Shown here: positions 42,211-53,640 of the stretch, piece by piece | Position numbering within the stretch: the stretch's first letter is position 1 | How the letters are laid out: each line of letters begins with the position of its first letter | Source of the DNA: Bedellia somnulentella | Taxonomy: Eukaryota; Arthropoda; Insecta; Lepidoptera; Bedelliidae | Assembly: GCA_963576735.1 (NCBI GenBank) | Contig: OY755196.1 | Span: forward strand, 11,079,912 to 11,143,911 | Length of the DNA: 64,000 nt | Direction of reading: 5' to 3' | Position numbers and translations under genes: made by a program | The notes under the pieces: generated by a model | What the model saw: only the letters and a program-made list of their open reading frames with translations | Told to the model about the DNA's origin: nothing | Databases searched by the model: none

Positions 42211-43229
42211 TAAAATAAAAAACAAAAACAAAAACTTCAAATTAAAAACTAAATAGAAAAAATAAATATTATTATTTTTTATTTAAAAAAGAACCGCCTT
42301 CAAAAATCCAACTGAAAAGTATAAAATAATTTTAATTTATTTTATTATGTACAACTCTATTCAACTTCTTCTTTTTGAAGTCGGTGCCAAACAGACAAAT
42401 CCAAAATAAAAATTGCTACATAGAGAAAACCATACGAATAATAAATCAATCGATAGTGCCTCAACAACAGTAGGTAACACAATCGCGCTCAAAAATCAAG
42501 AAATTTCATCCGCTCGCAACGACGTCGCTTTATAAAGGATGAAATTGGGGGACAGTGAGCGGTGCTTAGCCTGGTGTGCATGCGTCGCACTCCTCAAAGA
42601 AATTATCATAATATACATGTCACCGTAAAACTGTAAATACTAGTAAATTATAATTTTAGATAGATAGCGAGATAGTAAACTAACGTTAGGTTAGGTTATG
42701 TAAGATTATCAGATTTCAAACTAACGGAATTAACAATTCGACAGAGACATGCATGCACCGAGTTGGCACAACCAATACTTCTAACACTTTGTAAAAAGAC
42801 GATCGAGAATCTAAATCACTACATAGTATAAAACAAAGTCGCTTTCTCTCTCCCTGTCTGGGATATAGGGACATCCTTATGTATACTTTAATCTGTAAAA
42901 CTACGAAATGAATTTTGATGCGAATTTTTTTATTAATTGATTAAAAAGGAAGGTTTATAAGGATGAAATACGCTGATGGGGTGGAGAACTCACTCATCTT
43001 GGGCGGGCCACTAATATTCGTTCTTCTTTGTCATGAAACTTGGTTTGGCACCGACTTCAAAAAGAAGAAGTTGAATAGAGATGTACATAATAAAATAAAT
43101 AAAAATTATTTTATACTTTTCAGTTGGATTTTTGAAGGCGGTTCTTTTTTAAATAAAAATTAATAATATTTAATTTTTCTGTTTAGTTTTTAATTTGAAG
43201 TTTTTGTTTTTCTTTTTTATTTTTTGTTT
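42211..43229. mobile_element. Fold-back element, about 180-bp arms
   Basis: Arms 42211-42392 and 43043-43229 are inverted copies. The inner borders are TCGGTGCCAAAC and GTTTGGCACCGA next to a CTTTTTGAAG/CTTCAAAAAG phrase. The centre (42393-43042) has ATGAAATTGGGGGACAGTG and no long frame. Family unknown. Confidence 0.7.
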
Positions 43230-43790
43230 GTACGTTCACTCCGTAAATAAGGATGGCAGAGGTACTAATTCTTACGGAGTACCCACGTTTGGCTTGGACA
43301 GTGTACTCACGTGATAGGGGGCTGGCCCATCGCCGTTTTGTACGAATATACTGTGATATTACTAAGTATGACACGCAAAACAGGCGCACAATAGACGTCG
43401 ACATACATACATACATATACTCACGGCTATGAATCCCTTGAAGGGGTAACCTGAGCTAGGGAATCAGAAATTCCTCAGCCACTTTTGGAAGTTGCGTGGG
43501 GAAAAGATGGTGAAATAAAGGTTTTTGGTGATGGGTCTCCAACCGCATCGCCCAAAAATTCCTTAAAAGCCCCAATACCGCTAGTCGCCTCTTACGTACA
43601 CCTACCGGAAGAAATGGGGTAGCGTTATTCTAAGCCGACACTACACGGCAAAACGACCCGACAGTAGACGTCGACTTGCGGAAATACTCGTTCAAACACA
43701 AATACTAAGTATGACCTACGTGGGTTTCCTCGCGATAATTTGCCGTACGATAACGGTACGGTAAAACATTGCGAGGTTACCATTTAACAA
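43229..43790 (-). repeat. Family-A SINE split by a family-M repeat
   Basis: Left piece (43229-43380) has GTACCCACGTTTGGCTTGGAC and ATCGCCGTTTTGTACGAATA. Right piece (43676-43790) has CTACGTGGGTTTCCTCGCG. Confidence 0.7.
43403..43664 (-). repeat. Family-M repeat with target duplication
   Basis: TAGACGTCGAC flanks it (43392-43402 and 43665-43675). The insertion includes 15 bases beyond the usual GCCGTGTAG start, so the element may begin slightly upstream of that point. Confidence 0.88.
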
Positions 43791-43797
43791 ATATAAA

Positions 43798-43990
43798 TAT
43801 ACATATACTCACGGCCATTAATCCCAAAAAGGGGTAGCCAGAGCTTCGGAACCGGAACATCTCAGCCACATTCGGAAGTTAAAAGGGCACAAGATGCTAG
43901 AAATAAAGAGTCGTTGGTGATGGGTCTCCAACCGCGTCGCCCAAAAACCACTTAAGAAAGCCCCATACCCTGAGTCGCCTCTTACGAGAC
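43798..43990 (-). repeat. Family-M repeat, 5' end missing
   Basis: CACGGCCATTAATCCCAAAA to GAGTCGCCTCTTACGAG. Confidence 0.8.
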
Positions 43991-45050
43991 CAACAAATAT
44001 AAATTAAATTGATATAAGACTAGTAAATGTCAATATACGGAAACGGAAGTGCAGCCACTCGACGGAACTAAAGATCGGGTCACACTCCAACTGCTCTCAA
44101 TAGAAGACGTTTTCAAGGTCACTGTTCATTGCCAAGATGCATCGGTGCTTTACTTTATTGATTGAAAAATGTTGCAGTTATTAATGGCTTCTTAGCATAA
44201 AAAAGGGATATAAAATTTGTCAAATAACATATTCACGCCTGATTGAACTCAGAGCACCGGAAAAAACGCCTTAAACTTTGTAATAAGCAAATTGGACACT
44301 ACGAAGTCTGTCGGGTCGGCTAGTCATACATACATAATTACATATACTCATGGATTTAAATTCCTACAAAAAGCAGCCCGAGATTCGGAATAAAAAAAAC
44401 CTAAACTACTTTTTATATATTCTATTAAGTTTATATATTCTATTATATATGTCGTAAAATATGTATTTTATTTAAAAATCTTTATATATATATTGCATAT
44501 GTATTGCATTTATTGAATATGATTTATTTTATGGAATACTATATGTAAGTGTGTTAGAACTTAATAAATATTAGAAAAAAAATGGCTTGGTGTCGTCAGG
44601 GCTCTATGCAGAATGTTTCAGGGCTAACACTAAAATTTAATGAACTTTTAAAATATGTGTGTTTCTTACGGGTTCCTCCCACGACAGTAAACCTTCAACA
44701 GAAGAAAAAAAAAAATTAGTAATATTTAAATTTAAAATAGATAGATAATATTTGACGAATAATTTTAGTTTTTAAGCAAATCAGTTTAATTTATTGGACA
44801 TTTACCGAACATGTTTTTAATCCAGCAAATCTTTCCATTCATGGGTTGTCTGGAAGAGATTTCTCTTAGTGATAAGACCGCCAGTTGTACTTTGGATTTT
44901 GTACCGATCTTTTTTTTGTAATTTTTGTTTTTTTGTGATGTGCACTAAAGAGTTTTTTATTTATTATTTTATTATTTATTTATTTACTTTTGGAAGATGA
45001 GTAAGGAAAATATTGTAAAATTAAGGTTTATCGTAATCATAAACATATTA
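43991..45050. other. Non-coding with degenerate repeat pieces
   Basis: A family-M tail remnant lies at 44328-44395 (CATATACTCATGG). The segment 44795-44930 is the reverse complement of 48420-48560. No gene is supported. Confidence 0.45.
44795..44930 (-). repeat. Dispersed repeat, copy 1 (inverted with 48420-48560)
   Basis: CATGGGTTGTCTGGAAGAGA, read in reverse, matches TCTCTTCCAGACAACCCATG at 48474. Position and A-rich flanks suggest a LINE 3' UTR piece. Confidence 0.7.
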
Positions 45051-45275
45051 TTAAGGGGCCGTTCAAGTATTACGTAAGCACTATGGAGGGTGGGGGGGGT
45101 CTTTGTATTGCTTATTTTGGATGACATGGAGGGTAGGGGAGTCTAGATGATGATTACGTCATCGGTAGTAATTTTACAACCAAAGTCGAACATGCAAAAC
45201 GTGTGGTCTTTATCATGCTTCCGTCAAGTTACTAAATCGTCTCATCGAGAAAATTCATAAAAAAGTAAACAAGCT

Positions 45276-45622
45276 ATAAATCCCTAGAAGGGGTAGCCAG
45301 AGCTAAGGAATTAGAAATTCCTCAGCAACTTTTGGAAAGTTGAGTGGGGAGAAGATGGTAAAATAAAGGTTGTTGCCGATGGGTCTCCAACCGCATCGCC
45401 CAAAAATCCCTTAAAAGCCCCAATACCGTTAGTCGCCTCTTACGTACACCCACCGGAAGGAATGGGGAGTGCTATTCTTAATAAATAAAGAATAAATAAA
45501 GGAAAGAAAAATTTCGACACAGGCTTTTTTTCTTTCCTTTATTTATTAGTAACAATCCCCACATGAGGTTTTCATGAACAAAAAGATTAAAATTAAGTGC
45601 TATTCTTAGCCGACACTACACA
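45276..45622 (-). repeat. Family-M repeat split by a fold-back insertion
   Basis: Runs from GCTATAAATCCCTAG to CCGACACTACACA, interrupted at 45481-45595. Confidence 0.85.
45481..45595. mobile_element. Minimal fold-back of the family-B 3' end
   Basis: A left reverse arm (ATAAATAAAGAATAAATAAA to TCGACACAGGC) meets a right forward arm (CTTTCCTTTATTTATTAGTA to an A-rich end). The 13-bp duplication AGTGCTATTCTTA is perfect (45468-45480 and 45596-45608). Confidence 0.92.
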
Positions 45623-45627
45623 AATCA

Positions 45628-45705
45628 AATGACAGTATATTCATACAAAACGGATAGGCCTGCCCCCTATTCAGGGATTTACGGCGTGAACGTTTGAGTT
45701 AGGGG
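45628..45705 (+). repeat. Family-A SINE with large internal deletion
   Basis: TGACAGTATATTCATACAAA joins CCCCCTATTCAGGGATTTAC and GGCGTGAACGTTTGAG. Confidence 0.7.
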
Positions 45706-46436
45706 CCTCCCGCATGTTGCAGTTATTGCGCTCATTCGTACGTCAAATTTACTGAGAGTGACAGGGACGGAAAAAACGCGCGCGCAGGATAAATGTAGTT
45801 TATTTAGTTTTATTGAATAACTATAATGTTTAAATGAAAAGTTAAACATCAAAGTTACAGATCTTAAAGCTACGCGTATATAGACACATAATGAGTTCAC
45901 ATGTATGTTATGCCAGTGGAGCCTATACGGTATTTATGAAAACAAAGCATGTTCCAATTCAATTTTTTTCATTATATTTTTCAACAAATTATTAAAATGT
46001 TAAACATCAAATTTTAACACCATGAACTAATCACCAACATATATTTTATTCATGTCATATCAATATCATCAAATCAGACTTTATAGAATTTCCAATCAAT
46101 ATCAACCTATTTTTCCGGGGACGCCCTTAAGTTGAGTTGAGAAGGAACATAGACATTCCAAAATCGGATGAAAGTGAGCATACTTGCAAATCTAACAGCA
46201 ATCCAAGCAATCCAATGTCATCGAAAACTTATGTTTATAAACAATCATGGATTTTAATTTAATATCCGTACCAAAAAATTAAAATAAGTTAGTTATGTTC
46301 GTAAAATCATAATATTCTTGTCCCTTACTCAATACGGAGTAAGGGACAAACAAATCTTGCATCACTTTCTTGTGTCAAATCTAATCTCTATACTAAATCT
46401 TTTTTCTTATATTTAAAATTATAATGATAAACTTAC
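45706..46436. other. Interior of the Harbinger-type element
   Basis: AT-rich, no frame of note. AATACGGAGTAAGGGAC occurs near 46340. Confidence 0.35.
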
Positions 46437-46574
46437 ATTCATACATACATATACTCACGGCTCCAACCGCATCGCCCAAAAACCCATTAAAAGCCCCTAT
46501 ACCGTTAGTCACCTCTTACGTACACCCACCGGAAGAAATGGGGTAGTGCTATTCTAAGCCGGCACTACACAGCA
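46437..46574 (-). repeat. Family-M repeat with internal deletion
   Basis: The tail block CACGGC joins directly to TCCAACCGCATCGCCC, losing about 110 bases. Confidence 0.82.
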
Positions 46575-46727
46575 ATAATAACATTATAATATAAAAAAAA
46601 ATATTAAAAAATGTTTACGTAAGCATAGGGGGAGGGGGTAAGAGCTTTGCTTACTTTTGCTGACAAGGGGGATGGGGGGTAAATAATTGTAATAAATCTG
46701 CTTACGTAATATTTGAACGGCCCCTAA

Positions 46728-46998
46728 TGCTTAATCATGTTTCTAGCAATAGATAGTAATAATATAGTAAATCAGGACTGATATTGTGAATATCACAACA
46801 ATAATCTGATAACGGCATAGATTTTATAACGTCTTGTAAAACGGATAAATAGAGACAATAATAGTATTGGGAATATTATGTACGTAAAACTTTATAATAA
46901 AATAGAGTGTGGCAAGAGTGCGAAGTAATGAAAGAGCATGTAAAAATATAATGTAATGTATTATTAATTATGTCGCTGTTGATGTTCCTAATAAAAAT
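46728..46998. other. Non-coding stretch
   Basis: No feature supported. Confidence 0.35.
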
Positions 46999-47012
46999 AA
47001 ATAAATAAACAA

Positions 47013-47260
47013 CATACATACATACATATACTCACGGCTGTGAATCCCTAGAAGGGGTAGCCAGAGCTAAGGAATTAGTAATTCCTCAGCCACTTTTGGA
47101 AAGTTGAGTGGGGAAAAGATGGTTAAATAAAGGTTGTTGGTGATGGGTCTCCAACCGCATCGCACAAAAATCCCTCAAAACCCCAATACCGTTAGTCGCC
47201 TCTTACGTACACCCACCGGAAGAAATGGGGTAGTGCTATTCTAAGCCGGCACTACACAGC
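47013..47260 (-). repeat. Family-M repeat with target duplication
   Basis: AAATAAATAAACAA flanks it (46999-47012 and 47261-47274), fixing the element at 248 bp from ATAC tail to GCTGTGTAG start. Confidence 0.92.
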
Positions 47261-47368
47261 AAATAAATAAACAAATATTGTATGAATGTCTCAGGATCGT
47301 ACGAGAGACGATATACAGCGTCTATCTACTCCGGTTGGAGTCATGTGCGAGAGCATGAGTAATAAGAG

Positions 47369-47530
47369 CTATGTAGTGTCGGCTTAGAATAGCACTAAAC
47401 TTTTTCTTCTTGTGGGTGTTCGTAAGAGGCAAGTAAAGATATTGGGGCTTTGGTAGTGTTTCTTGGGCGATGTTAACACCTTTAATTTGAAATATTTTCC
47501 CACAGCAGGTAATAAATATCTGGCTACCAC
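47369..47530 (+). repeat. Degenerate family-M copy
   Basis: GCTATGTAGTGTCGGCTTAG to TTCTTGGGCGATG, then a broken end. Confidence 0.65.
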
Positions 47531-47890
47531 TTTTATTTATTTTTATTTTATTTTATTTGGAAGATTTACAGCGTATACATTAACTAAACAATAAAGTAAA
47601 CAGTGCAATGCCAATTAAAAATCTCCACCTATAACAATAAAAACTAGAAAACAACAACTTACAGACTAAAAGAAAATTCAAATAACAGACTGAGAACAAT
47701 AGAAATAACGGTAACAACACTAAAAACTAAATTAATTATTGCTAAATAAGAAAAATATAAAAATAATTAACTTAAATGTTTTGAAAAAATGAATTGGTAA
47801 GTAATCGCTTAATTGCTGAAATGCTGGAGTTAAATATGTCGAAATCATTTTGAATTTCATTATATTCCCTAGAAACTCGTCGTTTTGAAA
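47531..47890. other. Non-coding stretch
   Basis: AT-rich; no feature. Confidence 0.35.
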
Positions 47891-47897
47891 ACAGTCA

Positions 47898-48025
47898 TAA
47901 CATAAAAACATAACATAAACGTTCACGCCGTTTATCCCCGAAGGAATTGGCAGAGGTACCAATACTCCTGAACTCACATAGCAAGCGCCATCTAGTTTCC
48001 AGAAGAGGTACCCACGTTTTGCTTA
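47898..48025 (-). repeat. Family-A SINE 3' part (CTTCTCTGG subtype)
   Basis: CATAACATAAACGTTCACG to AAGAGGTACCCACGTTTTGC. Confidence 0.83.
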
Positions 48026-48419
48026 GACAGTTACAGACTATGAAAACAGTCATAAATATACAAGAAGGTAGATAGTTAGTACCTATGAATTTTCTTTACA
48101 CCCAAGCAATTAGATATAGCATTGTTCTCACCAAATCTATTACAAGGTAAACATTGAGCGAGCTACGCATTGTGAGAATAATTAACAACAATCGTAAAAT
48201 AAGACTTCTTTACCATGGCCGCTGATGTTTTGTTTGGAAACCCATACGGGCAACTATATTTAGTGTAGGTAAAAGTAATCGTAGTTTTAGAGCAAGCAAA
48301 ATATTAAAAAGAAAACTCAGGCATTTTTTATGGTTTTTAAAATAATAGTTGCTGTGTAATATTAATAATAATAATAAAAACTCTTTGCTGTACATCACAA
48401 AAAACAACAATTACAAAAA

Positions 48420-48560
48420 AAAGATCGGTACAAAAGCCAAACTACAACTGGCGGTCTTATCACTAAGAGCGATCTCTTCCAGACAACCCATGAATGGAAA
48501 GATTTGCTGGATTAAAAACATGTTCGGTAGATGTCCAATAAATTAAACTGATTTGCTTAA
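48420..48560 (+). repeat. Dispersed repeat, copy 2
   Basis: Contains GGCGGTCTTATCACTAAGAG and TCTTCCAGACAACCC. Inverted copy at 44795-44930. Confidence 0.7.
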
Positions 48561-48845
48561 ACTCTAAAATTATTCGTCAAACTATTATTTATCTATTTAA
48601 AATATTACCAAATATTTATTAAGTTGTGTAAATGTAGTAAAAAAAAAACGTTTATTGTGACACAAAGAAATAATAACAATAAGTTGAAATATAGTTAACA
48701 TGAAATGGAATAATAACTATTATCTGATTTCACTCTTTGACACACATGTTTTGAGTTAGATATGAAAATATGAAAACAATTACACAGGGGTTCCTAAAAA
48801 GGCTAAGCCTGTGACTTAGGAAACCAAGTAATAACAAATTAAAAT

Positions 48846-49080
48846 GTGTCAGCTTAGAATAGCACTACCCCATTTCTGACCGTGGGTGATCCTCAGAGAC
48901 GACTAAGGGTTTTGGGCCTTTTAAGTGATTTTTGGGCGATGCGGTTGGAGACCCATCACCAAGAGCCTTTATTTTGCAAATTTTCCCCCTTTATTTCCAA
49001 AAGTGGCTGAGGAATATAATAAAGAAGCTCTAGCTATACCTTTTAGGGATTTATAGCCGTAAGTATTAATATGAATGTAT
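48846..49080 (+). repeat. Family-M repeat
   Basis: TGTCAGCTTAGAATAGCAC to GTAAGTATTAATATGAATG. Confidence 0.8.
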
Positions 49081-49405
49081 GAAAATAGTCTTCTGCGATG
49101 AAATAAATAAAAATATAAAATTCAGAATAAAATACAAGTTGGTTTAAATCGAAGTACTTTTATTTCTATTAATTATTAAAAACTTCACATAATTATGGCT
49201 TAGCCTGAGGCTCTATTAGACTAATTAGCTTAACCCTTACATTAACTTAATCAATATCACTTAACTTATCATTCACGACTTATAGTCTCAAAGGGATGGC
49301 AGATTTAATAGTTGGATTTAAAAAAGGAATACCATTTCGTTATCTGGTGTTTAGAGCACCCGATTTTTCCTCTGGATAATGAGGTTACTATAGAAGATTT
49401 TTAAC

Positions 49406-49595
49406 ATACATACATATACTCACGGCTATAATTCCCTAGAAGGGGTAGCCAGAGCCAAGGAATTATAAATTCCTCAGCTACTTTTGCAAGTTGAGTAGGG
49501 AAAAGGCGGTAAAATAAAGGTTTTTGGTGATGGGTCTCTAACCGCATCGCCCAAAAATCCAATAAAAAGCCCCAATACCCTTAGTCTACTTTGCC
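49406..49595 (-). repeat. Family-M repeat abutting an inverted partner
   Basis: Tail to CCCTTAGTC. A forward 5' end (GCCGTGTAGTGCCGTGTAG, 49593-49665) follows directly, making a head-to-head pair. Confidence 0.78.
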
Positions 49596-49665
49596 GTGTA
49601 GTGCCGTGTAGTGTCGCTACCCCTATCTACCCACGGGTGTCGTAAGAGGCGACTAAGGGTATCGG
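49593..49665 (+). repeat. Family-M 5' end fragment
   Basis: GCCGTGTAGTG is doubled, then CACGGGTGTCGTAAGAGG. The body is replaced by T-rich sequence. Confidence 0.72.
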
Positions 49666-50118
49666 GTTTTTTTTTATTTTATTGGAAGATTTTTAACTGA
49701 AAGTTATTTGATGTTTCCTATTTGATATTAGAAGATTTATTTTGTTTTCTTATTTAAAACACTGCTATCTAAATTGATAATACAATTACAAACTTATTAT
49801 AATTTTGTACTTTAAATTATTTATTTATTTCATTTCGAAGAATTTCATTATATTTTCAAAACACTTTAATATAAATACATAAGTTTTAGGAAACAAGGAT
49901 TGTTTATGTAAGTGGATCAGTGAAAATATCATATATTTTCTTGCGCTGACTAGCAGGACAGGGTATAAACACACCGCTCTACATTTTAGGAAATCAATAT
50001 TTGAGAGAATTTCACAGGAAGATGATTACAAACCGGATGCATTTGATTAGATTCTTTAAAAAAAACAATTTCTATAATGATATGTATACTAAAGTGATTT
50101 TGCTCAGACCGGCAAAAT
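49666..50118. other. Non-coding stretch
   Basis: AT-rich; no feature. Confidence 0.35.
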
Positions 50119-50133
50119 TTTAAATAAATGTAA

Positions 50134-50484
50134 CATAACATAACATAAACATAACATAAACGTTCACGCCGAATATCCCCGAAGGGGTTGGCAGAGGTAC
50201 TAATACTTCTGAACATCACGTGACTTTGTCACCTGGTGTTCAGAGTACCCACGTTTTGCATGGAGAGTGTACTCACGTGATAGGGGGCAGGCCTATCGCC
50301 GTTTTGTACGAATACACTGTCACATGACTAAGTACAACCAGCCATGTGGGTTTCCTCACGATGTTTTCCCTCACCGTTAACAACCATGATAAATTAACCA
50401 CACATATGTCTTTAGAAAAGACAAATTGGTGTAGGCCCGACCCAGGATTTGAACACTAGTCGTTTGCACGATAACCGATAACGA
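50134..50484 (-). repeat. Family-A SINE with 15-bp target duplication
   Basis: TTTAAATAAATGTAA flanks it (50119-50133 and 50485-50499). The tRNA-like head is cut at its 5' end. Confidence 0.9.
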
Positions 50485-50668
50485 TTTAAATAAATGTAAG
50501 CATGCCTAAAGGCTGTATATCACTGCAGTTCTAGATTTTCTAAACTTTGTACAAATTTTTTCAATATTGTAAGTGAAATGTTAATTTAACACTAATTTGT
50601 TCAAATCAAACTATTTATGTTTGATATCTCTCTACTTAGTTTATCACAATATTTTTCTATTTAAGTCT

Positions 50669-51790
50669 TTAAGTAACGGCCATAGTTAAACATTGAACAA
50701 TATATTCAGAATAAAAAATAACAATGATTAAGTAAACATAACCAAAAAGGTACAATACATTTAAAAACGGCCATGTTCTATTAAAATAAATGGCTATAGA
50801 CAACGCATGCAAATAGGAATGAGGATTAATCAACCTCCATAGACCTGTGGCCATGAAAAATTTCAACGACCTAAATATTGCCTCCCTAATGCGCATTTCA
50901 TGAAACGGGTTTTCTAGTAAATCTTGAAATATATCTATATACCTATTCCACGCTAGCGAAGACAACAACATTTGTCCACTAAACAAACCAATAACAAGAA
51001 TTATACGACGAATGCAAATCGTCGTTTTATATGTCGTATATTCGTTCGGCTCCTTTTTTGAACTTTCAACTATTTCTACATTAACACTAGACAACGGTTG
51101 GTATGGGATATTGTTTGATCCATCACTATATTTCCTTCTAGGAGGGTATTTAACTAGGAATATAGTCACACAGACCATCATGGCTACGACGCCCAAGAGA
51201 TCACAAATCCCATCCACGTAATAACCTAAAGAGCCAACTTCGGACCTCTCACCTTTTATATTCATTCTCTTTCTAGCGACATGACCATCCAAGTCATCCA
51301 AAAACATTCGAATTTGGAACAGCACGACGCCCACACGACGAACAGATAAACTCTGCGATAGCAAAAAATTCCCACCAATTACAGCGATAAAAACATGACT
51401 AAACGATATTATATTTGGGGTTATAAAATGCATTTTCCTCGATATACCACACATTTCGTCTGTAATTGCACTTAAAGGGCCGTAAATATAATGATTTATA
51501 TGATCGACCATTAACGCTTTTACTGTAGGATCACATAATGGATTGATATCACACGATATCCAACTTTCATATTGCTTATCTACATCTATAGTACTTAGGT
51601 CTGTTGAATGAGTTATCGTTTCATTAAAGCTAGTATTTAAATCGATTTTATACCTCGTTATTCGTTTGTACAGTAATATGTCCATAGCTAAACAATATAA
51701 AACTACTATAACTAAACTTATCGATAATATTTTGTTCGCTTGTGATGATGGCCACATTTCGTTTCCGTTTCTGTAATACTTCACTAACAC
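50669..51790 (-). CDS. Cpes: Ceramide phosphoethanolamine synthase (CDP-alcohol phosphotransferase family)
   Basis: One exon of 373 codons, complete from ATG to stop. Insect CPES transfers phosphoethanolamine from CDP-ethanolamine to ceramide in the Golgi lumen, making the main sphingolipid of flies. Visible here: an N-terminal membrane segment (about 21-41), a luminal stretch with paired Cys, and a CDP-alcohol phosphotransferase motif at 165-197 (DDLDGHVAR ... GYYVDGICD) keeping D165, D168, G169, A172, R173, G189, D193 and D197. The spacing between R173 and G189 is 15 residues, longer than the usual 8 of choline and ethanolamine phosphotransferases; I read this as a CPES feature. Further membrane segments lie at about 137-149, 203-216, 258-275 and 345-365. 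Length and topology fit CPES. A plain ethanolamine phosphotransferase is the alternative, less likely given the single short N-terminal segment and the spacing. Confidence 0.85.
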   Translation of the reverse strand: MLVKYYRNGNEMWPSSQANKILSISLVIVVLYCLAMDILLYKRITRYKIDLNTSFNETITHSTDLSTIDVDKQYESWISCDINPLCDPTVKALMVDHINHYIYGPLSAITDEMCGISRKMHFITPNIISFSHVFIAVIGGNFLLSQSLSVRRVGVVLFQIRMFLDDLDGHVARKRMNIKGERSEVGSLGYYVDGICDLLGVVAMMVCVTIFLVKYPPRRKYSDGSNNIPYQPLSSVNVEIVESSKKEPNEYTTYKTTICIRRIILVIGLFSGQMLLSSLAWNRYIDIFQDLLENPFHEMRIREAIFRSLKFFMATGLWRLINPHSYLHALSIAIYFNRTWPFLNVLYLFGYVYLIIVIFYSEYIVQCLTMAVT

Positions 51791-52742
51791 ATCTTAACTT
51801 TGGTGAAAAATGTTTATAACGATCCTCTAATCTATTAATAATCTTCTCAATACATTTCTATTGCTTCTATATTTGTGCGTGGGTCTTCTTTGCTATATCT
51901 TGTATCTGACTGATCTTTGTTTTCATTTGAACACCAAACATAATCAAGAAGATTGAAAAAATCACGTTGTTGTGCTTATTATTTTATTATCGAATCACTT
52001 TTATTTAATTGATATACGATTCAGCACAGTTAAAAACATATTTAAGTTATATTCATAAAATTTTGTTACTTCTTTTTTCGTAATATTATTTCCCGCGCAA
52101 TTTTGACAGGCGCGCGGCAAAACGTTCGCATGCAAACTACCGCTAGCAAATAGTTTGTGTAGAGAACAAAACTCTTTGCAGTTTCAGCGATTTCGTAGTG
52201 ACGACCGGTTTATTATACACATGTGTTACTGCGTTTTTGTGACTAATTTATGTTTGTTTGATAAGATAAAGTCCAAGTTTTTTGATATTTTGAGCTAATG
52301 TATTTAATCTTAATAATATTGTGGCGTTTTTTGTGAGATTAACGATAACGTCCAAATATAGAAAACTACTCACTCTATTTGGAAAACTCTTTTAATCTTA
52401 AGCCTGTAACTTATTACTGGTTTATGCGTAGAACCATACGTAATTTTTATTTGATAATTAATATTTATTATATGTACATTTTATAAGTTGTTATTTTAAT
52501 TAAAAATATTTCTGTATTCGTGAATCAAAAAATAGTTTGTAATTCAACTCTAACGTATCTGACATTAGATTTAAGTAAAATGTAATTGTTTCACCGTGTT
52601 GTTGTACATCTACATGATTTATTTATTTTCTTTTTCAAAACCGTATATTTGTTAATATTTCTTTAGGGTTGTGCGTTAAAATGACTTCTATTCTATTCTT
52701 GGCAATATGACCTATCAACAAATTACGAAGAGGGGGACTTTA
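51791..52742. other. Upstream region of the CPES-like gene
   Basis: No coding signal. A locally GC-rich patch at about 52085-52150 (GCGCGCGGC) could be promoter-proximal for the minus-strand gene, but no core element can be fixed. Confidence 0.3.
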
Positions 52743-53000
52743 ATTTATCATGATTGTTAACGGTGAGGGAAAACATCGTGAGGAAACCCACATGGCTGAG
52801 CTGTACTTAGTCATGTGACAGTGTATTCGTACAATACGGCAATAGGCCTGCCCCCTATCACGTGTTTACACTGTCCATGCAAAACTTGGGTACTCTGAAC
52901 ACCAGGTGAAAAAGTCACTTGATGTTCAGAAGTATTAGTACCTCCGCCAACCCCTTCGGGGATATACAGCGTGAGCGTTTATATTATGTATTATGTTTAT
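52743..53000 (+). repeat. Family-A SINE lacking its head
   Basis: TATCATGATTGTTAACGGTG to GCGTGAGCGTTTATATTATG. Confidence 0.85.
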
Positions 53001-53280
53001 TGTCTGTGAGGTGTATTTTAATTATTAATGGTGATAAATTGCAGAAAGAAGACTGGGAAATTCGTCCAATTTAAATTAGTAAGTATGATAATGAGAACAT
53101 AAATCATGTTAAATACTTGAGGAATAAAATTATTTTAAAAATGAATTAATTTGCGAGTAGGACTATTACTATTTTATTTATATATATTTGATATTTAGAC
53201 GTAGTTTCATGCAGAACGTATGTATGTACTCGTATTTTTGTACACAAATGTTTTTTATTTTATTTAATTAGTTTTAATTA

Positions 53281-53535
53281 GCCGTGTAGTGTCGGCTTAG
53301 AAGAACACTACCACATTTCTACCCGTGGTGGGTGATCGTAAGAGGCGACTAAGGGTATAAGGGCTTATTAAGTGATTTTTGGGCGATGTGGTTGGAGACC
53401 CGTCACCAAAAACATTTATTATTAACATCCTTTCCCACTCAACTTCCAAAAGTGGCTGAGGAATTTATAATTCCTTAGCTCTGGCTACCCCTTCTAGGGA
53501 AATATAGCCGTGAGTATATGTATGTATGTATGTAT
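53281..53535 (+). repeat. Family-M repeat
   Basis: Full copy from GCCGTGTAGTGTCGGC with a TATG tail. Confidence 0.85.
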
Positions 53536-53640
53536 CTTTTCCCCAATCAACTTCCAAAAGTGGCTGAGGAATTTTCATTCCAAAGCTCTGGCTACCCCGT
53601 TAAGGGATTTATAGCCGTGAGTATATGTGTGTATGTATGT
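53536..53640 (+). repeat. Family-M 3' half in tandem with the preceding copy
   Basis: CTTTTCCCCAATCAACTTCC to GTGAGTATATGTGTGTATG follows the tail of 53281-53535 directly. It is a 5'-truncated insertion into, or a duplication at, the TATG tail. Confidence 0.8.

Larger units (their letters stand above)
45055..46724. mobile_element. Harbinger-type non-autonomous element with TAA duplication
   Basis: The 26-base inverted ends GGGGCCGTTCAAGTATTACG and, at the right, CGTAATATTTGAACGGCCCC match with few changes. The 3-bp TAA duplication is at 45052-45054 and 46725-46727. A 3-bp TWA duplication is typical of PIF/Harbinger. G-rich subterminal runs (GGTGGGGGGG) are on both sides. It contains no transposase and has collected SINE insertions. 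Confidence 0.82.
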
